Shown: one piece after another, positions 59,322-64,000 of the stretch
Layout: every line of letters begins with the position of its first letter
How positions within the stretch are numbered: position 1 is the stretch's first letter
Assembly: GCA_963763575.1 (NCBI GenBank)
Contig: CAVXPD010000026.1
Location: 1 to 64,000, forward strand
Source of the DNA: Bog-473 sp963763575
GTDB taxonomy: Bacteria > Actinomycetota > Acidimicrobiia > Acidimicrobiales > RAAP-2
Direction of reading: 5' to 3'
DNA length: 64,000 nucleotides
Program-made: the position numbers and the translations under genes
Notes under the pieces: generated by a model
What the model was told of the DNA's origin: nothing
The model's database searches: none
The model's input: only the letters and a program-made list of their open reading frames with translations

Positions 59322-60431
59322 CTAGCGGTGCAACAACCTGCGTCCATAGCTGGCCCATGAGGAAGGAATCCTCTTGCGTACCGACAACGGCACCCAGCTC
59401 CTCCAGACATCGATCGGCGCGATCTTGGTCGGCTGGGGGCCCCCGGCATCGTCGTTGACCCGGCTCCGCGGAGAGGTGTCGTAGAGCAGCCGATCAGTGC
59501 AGTAGCCGCCCGTCGGATACGGGATCGCATGGACTTCGGCGCAATTGAAGAACGTCGGCATGGCCCCGAGGGGCATGAAGTGCGCCACCAAACTCTTGCG
59601 CGTGAGTGATCGGTCCTCGATCTCTACTCCGCCGTGCATCAGGTCGGCGTGCCAGATGAGCACATCGCCCTTCTTCGCCAGAAAGGTCTCGGTCTTGAGT
59701 CCACGCTCCTCGCACATCTGCATCGTGGTGTCCAGAATCGTGGCGTATTCCCGGTAATCCCCGTCGTGCCCCTTCTCCGTCCCATAGTGCAAGAGTTCGG
59801 GCAGTCGATGGCTCCCGGGGACGAATTGGAATTCGCCCGAGCGAGGCTGGACGTCTTCAAGAGCCACCCATGATGCAGCCATGGCCATCGGCTCGGTCAG
59901 GGTGAGTGGCCCGGTGTCGATGTGGAGGTTCTCCTGAGAACCCTTGCGCATCGTCATCGTCTGGAACACGACAGGAGGCCGCTCGTAGATCTGAGTCATA
60001 AAACGAAGCACTGGTGGCGGAAAGACGAGCTCTCCCGCCCTCGAAAAGTAGCTATGCACGTCGCTGACCTTGGTGACTTCGTCGTAGTGCTCGCGGTCGA
60101 TGCAGACGACCTGCCGATTCCAGTGCATGAAGATCGTCTGCGGGGCAACGTCCCACGCGGCCTCGAAGAAATCGAGGTACTCGTCAATCAACGACTCGTC
60201 GGTGGCCTTGGGGAAAACCACATAGCCGTCATCGATGTATTTGGCCAGTACCTCGGCGTCGGCATCGCTCACCTCGCCCCTCGAGCGCTTTCCCTCGAGG
60301 ACGTCATGGGCGTCCCGGCGGTCGACCCACAGGCCTCCGTACCGGCTGCGATACAGCGGCGGTTCGGCGTCGCCCTCAGGAATCCGGAGCCGAATGCTCT
60401 TTGGATCGACCGTCGATGTCGATGTTGGCAT
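59322..60431 (-). CDS. Phytanoyl-CoA dioxygenase (PhyH)-family protein
   Basis: A 369-residue non-haem Fe(II)/2-oxoglutarate oxygenase. The facial triad is visible: HxD in SQENLHIDTGPLTL, and the distal His in LIWHADLMHGGVEI; a C-terminal Arg in EDRSLTRKSLVAHF would bind 2-oxoglutarate. IDDGYVVFPKATDESLID is the family's N-terminal opening. Substrate unknown (lipid, secondary metabolite or osmolyte). ATG 60431 follows AAGGA by 9 bases; an in-frame upstream ATG (60482) lacks this. Confidence 0.88.
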   Translation of the reverse strand: MPTSTSTVDPKSIRLRIPEGDAEPPLYRSRYGGLWVDRRDAHDVLEGKRSRGEVSDADAEVLAKYIDDGYVVFPKATDESLIDEYLDFFEAAWDVAPQTIFMHWNRQVVCIDREHYDEVTKVSDVHSYFSRAGELVFPPPVLRFMTQIYERPPVVFQTMTMRKGSQENLHIDTGPLTLTEPMAMAASWVALEDVQPRSGEFQFVPGSHRLPELLHYGTEKGHDGDYREYATILDTTMQMCEERGLKTETFLAKKGDVLIWHADLMHGGVEIEDRSLTRKSLVAHFMPLGAMPTFFNCAEVHAIPYPTGGYCTDRLLYDTSPRSRVNDDAGGPQPTKIAPIDVWRSWVPLSVRKRIPSSWASYGRRLLHR

Positions 60432-61272
60432 GGTCACCAATCCTTCGTTGCGGAGGGGGTGCCTCCGTTCGTCGATGAGCAAGGGACGTCGCGTTCGGGC
60501 AACCCGGCGATGGTGTCTTCGACCAAAAAGCGGTCCTTGACCAAGAAAAGCTGGTCCGCTGTGGACTGGGTCCGATCAGCGTTCTCACGGTCAAGGGACA
60601 GAAACAAATGGAGGTTGCCCACCTGGAGGTGCTGATCGTCGTGCAGAACGAGCCTCTCCAAAAGCGTCCTTGCGTCCCCCGACACCCCCGGCTTTATACC
60701 ACCTCGTACAGGTTCCAACCATCCGCACCAGGGCTGCTTCCGGTGTTCTCTGGGAATTGTCGAGGCAGACTCCGCCGTGCCTCCGGACTGGAGTCTGAGG
60801 TCCGCGGGGTGGGCGGGGTTCTCCTCGGCTCCGCAACGCAGCACGCACCGGCACCCAAGAAGCGAACCCGCTCCCCGAGTGGGCGGGGCTCGAGAGCCTC
60901 GCGTGAGATTCTCAACGGCACGAATGTGAGATGCACGACGGCATTGACCCCCCGCCACCTTCGAGCTCTCAACCCGCCTCGTGCGCCCGACCGGGAAGGT
61001 GGCGCTCGTGGGGGTGTCCAGTGAGCCGGCCCCTTCCACATCGAAGATCTCTGGAACCCAATGTGACGATGCGAATGGGCCTCGTGGACACCCACTCCAC
61101 GCTCACCGTTCTCAGCCTCTTGGCCACCGGCCCTACGACGCGGCTCCGTTCATCACCCACCGCTTGCCGCTCGACCGCTACATAGACGCCTAAGACGTCT
61201 GTTCTTGGGGAGATGAGACCGGGACCCCGAAGATCGTTCTCAGTCAGGCGTGAATCTGGCATACCCAGCCGG
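60432..61272. other. 841-base region with no recognisable gene
   Basis: Open frames exist on both strands but show no protein-like sequence, no good ribosome site and no hydrophobic or motif pattern. No tRNA or terminator seen. Could hold an unrecognised small RNA, a decayed gene or the PhyH promoter. Confidence 0.4.
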
Positions 61273-62340
61273 TCACCCAGTGTCGTTCTCAGCAGCCGAC
61301 GTGTCCGCGGCCGGAGCTGAACTCATGGCGTCCTTGTCGGCTCCCGCCCTTGGACGCGTGAGAATGATCTCGACAGATGCGACAACCAGGACGATGGCTG
61401 TCACCACCCGTTCACTCTTCCCAACCTCCTTGAAGATTGCGATCAGCTGGATGGAAATGGCAATCGCCTGAGCAATCAGTGCGAGGGCAATCGCGCGCAT
61501 GCCGACAACCTGCTGATCATCGTTGTACACCGTCGGCGATCGGACCCAGGCCGCGTACGCGATAAAGAGTGCGCCGAGAGTCCACACAAAATCGTAATGG
61601 CCGCTTTGAGAAACACCACGAGCCTGCTGTACGGCGAAGGCTGCGTCCGCGCCCGCGGAAGCTGCGATCCCCATGCCGACAAAGATCCACATTGCGTCGG
61701 GTCGCCAGCCCAACAGCCCATAGATTCCCAAGAGCGCGCCAATCAGCAGGATATCGAGGACCGGATAGCTGAAGTCCACGGCGGTGGCCAACCACGAATC
61801 GGCGGAATGTTCCGCCAGAGGTTGGATGACGAGCCCGAAGCCGACGACCAATATCATGAGCACGACTGCGATTCCGTCCATCCAGCGATAAACTTCGAAC
61901 CTTCGGAAGCGGACTCGCACGAGGAAGACCAGACCCGCCGCCATCAAGGGGTACCAGAGAAGCCAAAGGGCATCTGCAAACGTGGGGTAGGGGGGATTCG
62001 GCTGGCCCCCGTACACGACGCTCCAAGAAATTGTGCCCGCACACCAGAGGGCCGTGGCAAACCCGAATGACAACCAGGCACGCCGTGCGACTGGTTCGTA
62101 GACAGCGCGTGCGAATATGAGAAGTGCAGCAGCGAGAAGCACGGCGTCCGGGATCCAGCGTTGGAAGAGCGCCGCGGGTCCACCGATCCATTGCAGTTCG
62201 TCGAGCGCTTCCAAAGCGGTGAGTGTGATGAGAACGATCCATACCGGGAGAAGCCACGGTGGCCCCTCCGTTACCTCACCTTCGGCGTCCACTCGGAAGC
62301 GAGTTCCTAGCCTCACTCGGGGCGTGGTCATCGATGTCAT
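61273..62340 (-). CDS. Polytopic membrane protein resembling the sensor domain of GGDEF proteins
   Basis: 355 residues with about nine hydrophobic segments. PNPPYPTFADALWLLWYPLM, WRPDAMWIFVGMGIAASAGA and DFVWTLGALFIAYAAW occur in N-terminal sensor regions of actinobacterial diguanylate cyclases/phosphodiesterases, but here the frame stops after the membrane part and an Asp/Ala tail (ADKDAMSSAPAADTSAAEN). No GGDEF or EAL domain follows. Start ATG 62340; ATG 62331 is also possible. Confidence 0.7.
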   Translation of the reverse strand: MTSMTTPRVRLGTRFRVDAEGEVTEGPPWLLPVWIVLITLTALEALDELQWIGGPAALFQRWIPDAVLLAAALLIFARAVYEPVARRAWLSFGFATALWCAGTISWSVVYGGQPNPPYPTFADALWLLWYPLMAAGLVFLVRVRFRRFEVYRWMDGIAVVLMILVVGFGLVIQPLAEHSADSWLATAVDFSYPVLDILLIGALLGIYGLLGWRPDAMWIFVGMGIAASAGADAAFAVQQARGVSQSGHYDFVWTLGALFIAYAAWVRSPTVYNDDQQVVGMRAIALALIAQAIAISIQLIAIFKEVGKSERVVTAIVLVVASVEIILTRPRAGADKDAMSSAPAADTSAAENDTG

Positions 62341-62442
62341 TATCGGCCCGACGTGAGGATTCGTCGTGCAATTTGGTATCCGACGGCCACATGGCACGTG
62401 CGGGCATAGCCCCGAGCCCGGAACGAGAAGCTGCGGCTCTGC

Positions 62443-63252
62443 CTACCCTTGCCGAAGGGTGCGGACGAAGAAGGCGGTCACCTGGCCCGCCAGCTGCGCC
62501 GGGTCGGGCGACTCGTCGGGCGAGCCCAGGCCGTGTCCGCCGCGGTCAACCAGTGTCAACTCCACTGCATCGCCTGCCTGCCGCAAGCCGTTGGCGAGAG
62601 CAACCGACTGTTTCTCGGGCACGATGCGATCGATCGTTCCCTGCTGAATCAGAAAGGGCGGGTCGCCCGGTGACACGTGGTCGAGCGGGCTGGCGGCAGC
62701 CAGCGAGACGTCAGCGCTCGGGGCGACTCCGAACACCCGGTCGATGACACCGGCCGTCCAACGGGGAAACCGGGCCTCGAGGTCGCTCGGGCCGAACTGG
62801 TCCACCACAGCCTGGACGGCTGAACTGACGTCTGGGTGTTCGCCGCCGTTCCAGGCAGACTCGCTCCCGGTCGTACCGAGCAGTGCGACCAGCTGCCCAC
62901 CAGCACTGGACCCCCAGGCTCCGATCCGATCGGGCTCGATGCCGAGAGCGTCAGCCGAGGACCGCAGGAAACGCACTGCGCATTTGGCGTCGACGATCTG
63001 GTCGGGCCACCGGTGTTCCGGGGCGAGCCGGTAGTCGATCGAGGCGACCGCGATCCCGTGCGCCGTGAGCATGGTGGCGGCGGGCGAAGCGGACAGGTCG
63101 GTCATGCGCTCGCCGCGCACCCAACCGCCCCCGTGGACCTGCAACACCACGGGAACCGGCGTCGCCGATGGCTGCGAAGGCGCAAAGAGGGTCATGGCGA
63201 GCCGCTCGCCGTCGGGATCACAGTACGTGACGGTACGAGTGCCGCTCCACAT
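62443..63252 (-). CDS. Alpha/beta-hydrolase esterase (HSL/carboxylesterase type)
   Basis: A 269-residue serine hydrolase. Oxyanion-hole motif VHGGGWVRGERM, nucleophile elbow WGSSAGGQLVALLG, and Asp/His in FLIQQGTIDRIVPEK and LVDRGGHGLG complete the triad. The sequence before ATG 63252 in the same frame is hydrophobic and signal-like (SVVTVLATWALPSGAAVRYP), but I find no ATG or GTG for it, so either an export signal is missed (rare start or frameshift) or it is chance. Confidence 0.87.
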   Translation of the reverse strand: MWSGTRTVTYCDPDGERLAMTLFAPSQPSATPVPVVLQVHGGGWVRGERMTDLSASPAATMLTAHGIAVASIDYRLAPEHRWPDQIVDAKCAVRFLRSSADALGIEPDRIGAWGSSAGGQLVALLGTTGSESAWNGGEHPDVSSAVQAVVDQFGPSDLEARFPRWTAGVIDRVFGVAPSADVSLAAASPLDHVSPGDPPFLIQQGTIDRIVPEKQSVALANGLRQAGDAVELTLVDRGGHGLGSPDESPDPAQLAGQVTAFFVRTLRQG

Positions 63253-63318
63253 CGGGTAGCGAACAGCAGCCCCCGACGGCAGGGCCCAGGTGGCCAGGAC
63301 CGTAACAACCGAGAGAGA

Positions 63319-63343
63319 AGAAAAAGACCGCCGCGGCCGGCGG
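63319..63343 (-). terminator. Intrinsic terminator of acyltransferase gene
   Basis: On the minus strand, CCGCCGGCCGCGGCGG (CCGCC/GGCGG stem) is followed by TCTTTTTCTTC, the only clear hairpin plus T tract I see in the window. It lies 38 bases past the acyltransferase stop. Confidence 0.7.
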
Positions 63344-63381
63344 CGCGAGAGCCGGCGCGCACTGCTTCAAGATAGCGTCGG

Positions 63382-64000
63382 CTAGCCCGCAGCGGCCGTC
63401 ACGAGGTCGGGCTCCGGCGCTGGCGCAGACTCAGCCTCGCGTCCTCGATCCGGTGCCGGGATACTCGAGAAGCGGGTCTTGAGGGCGAGGGCGCGAGCCT
63501 CGACGAGACGCCACGACACCTCGGCGCAGACCACCGAGGCGAGCAGTGCGCCCACCACCCCGGCCAGGCCGAGGCTGCGCAACCAGGTGAGCCAGACGTA
63601 GTGCCACAGGTACAGGGCATAGGAGCGCTGGCCGAGGTAGACGAGGGCGGGGCGGGACAAGAAGCTCCTGATACCGGTGCCGCGCCCGAGAAGACCAAGG
63701 ACGAGCACGGGCGAGGCGAGCGACACGGCGACCCACGCCGACACGAACTGCATCTGGCTCGAAGACTGCTTCAAGACGACGGACGACCATGCGATGGCGC
63801 CGAGGGCGAGCGCCATGACCACGGGCCGACCTCGACCGGACAGGACTGCAAGCAGCGCGTGGCGCCGTTGCCAGGCGAGGGAGGCAAGCCCGCCGGCAAG
63901 GAAGGCAGCGCCGCGTGTGTCGGTGCCCATGTCGACCCACGACGAGCCGGGCGACCAGCCGTGCAGGAAGGCGACGTCGACGAGGGAGGCCACTGTGAGA
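63382..64000 (-). CDS. Acyltransferase 3 family membrane protein, C-terminal part
   Basis: About 206 residues inside the window; the frame stays open to the window end, so the gene continues beyond 64000. Several membrane helices are visible (VVMALALGAIAWSSVVL, WVAVSLASPVLVLGLLG), followed by YLGQRSYALYLWHYVWL, the conserved C-terminal segment of OafA/YrhL-type O-acyltransferases, and WRLVEARAL. Such proteins acylate cell-wall sugars or polysaccharides. The catalytic His of the N-terminal region lies outside the window. Confidence 0.82.
   Translation of the reverse strand, partial: LTVASLVDVAFLHGWSPGSSWVDMGTDTRGAAFLAGGLASLAWQRRHALLAVLSGRGRPVVMALALGAIAWSSVVLKQSSSQMQFVSAWVAVSLASPVLVLGLLGRGTGIRSFLSRPALVYLGQRSYALYLWHYVWLTWLRSLGLAGVVGALLASVVCAEVSWRLVEARALALKTRFSSIPAPDRGREAESAPAPEPDLVTAAAG

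Noticed and set aside
57169..59325. 718-codon plus-strand frame
   Set aside because: Runs out of frame through the CDF gene and antisense through two minus-strand genes; no coding signs.
60608..61095. Two opposed frames in the gene-free stretch
   Set aside because: No ribosome site, no motif and codon usage unlike neighbouring genes.

Overview
This window is GC-rich chromosomal DNA from an actinobacterium. Evidence for that phylum: CarD, DisA and RadA side by side; a SigR-type ECF sigma factor with a zinc-ligand anti-sigma factor; the DUF2342 zincin beside tilS/hpt; ClpC; and a MurL/MurD2 pair. Gene order resembles mycobacteria and streptomycetes but lacks cysS (between ispF and rlmB), ftsH (between hpt and folE) and lsr2 (near lysS/clpC). 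A deep-branching class such as Acidimicrobiia is my guess; no rRNA is present to settle it.

Layout. 1-6.3 kb: remnant of an integrative mobile element with a broken ssb, a MobF relaxase/helicase with about ten frameshifts, and a frameshifted tyrosine integrase, ending 280 bp before an intact tRNA-Thr. 6.6-13.6 kb: loosely packed accessory genes (mscL, HD-domain protein, acyl-CoA dehydrogenase, BNR-repeat lipoprotein, DUF1003 gene with a frameshift, SnoaL-like, VOC, aminoglycoside-phosphotransferase-like). 13.8-19.1 kb, minus strand: radA-disA-carD-ispD-ispF-rlmB (genome maintenance, c-di-AMP, isoprenoid precursors, rRNA methylation). 19.1-24.7 kb: nuclease-like protein, GNAT, clpC, polyprenyl diphosphate synthase, small secreted helical protein.

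25.0-38.6 kb is one minus-strand run of sixteen genes with gaps of at most 68 bp and many 4-bp overlaps: sigR-rsrA-zincin-tilS/hpt-folE-folP-phosphatase-like-folB-folK-DUF2520-panC-panD-nadB-nadC-coaX-lysS. It joins a redox-stress sigma factor to folate, pantothenate/CoA and NAD synthesis and lysyl-tRNA charging. tilS and hpt form one reading frame. panC and folK carry short tandem-repeat extensions.

38.7-42.2 kb: P450 (frameshifted at a G run), SDR, secreted protein, cyclic-nucleotide-binding protein. 42.5-47.3 kb: zinc/manganese cassette, an ABC importer divergent from an ArsR repressor, a duplicated histidine-rich protein and a Zur-like Fur regulator. 47.4-50.1 kb: stand-alone Clp N-domain protein, two MerR-type regulators and a MaoC-type dehydratase. 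50.1-54.3 kb: pgeF, murL, murD2 (alternative route to the D-Glu of peptidoglycan) and a haem-oxygenase-fold enzyme. 54.7-57.9 kb: Nramp-related transporter behind a structured leader with two short ORFs, divergent from a CDF efflux protein. 58-64 kb: hypothetical proteins, PhyH dioxygenase, membrane proteins, esterase and the C-terminal part of an acyltransferase cut by the window edge.

The most promising unexplained signals are the Nramp leader (about 56.3-56.7 kb), the histidine-rich protein in the zinc cassette, a phosphatase-like protein in the folate operon with HCX5R changed to HQX5R, and the stand-alone Clp N-domain paralogue. Frameshifts cluster in the mobile element, but two occur elsewhere, so sequencing error cannot be excluded for any of them.
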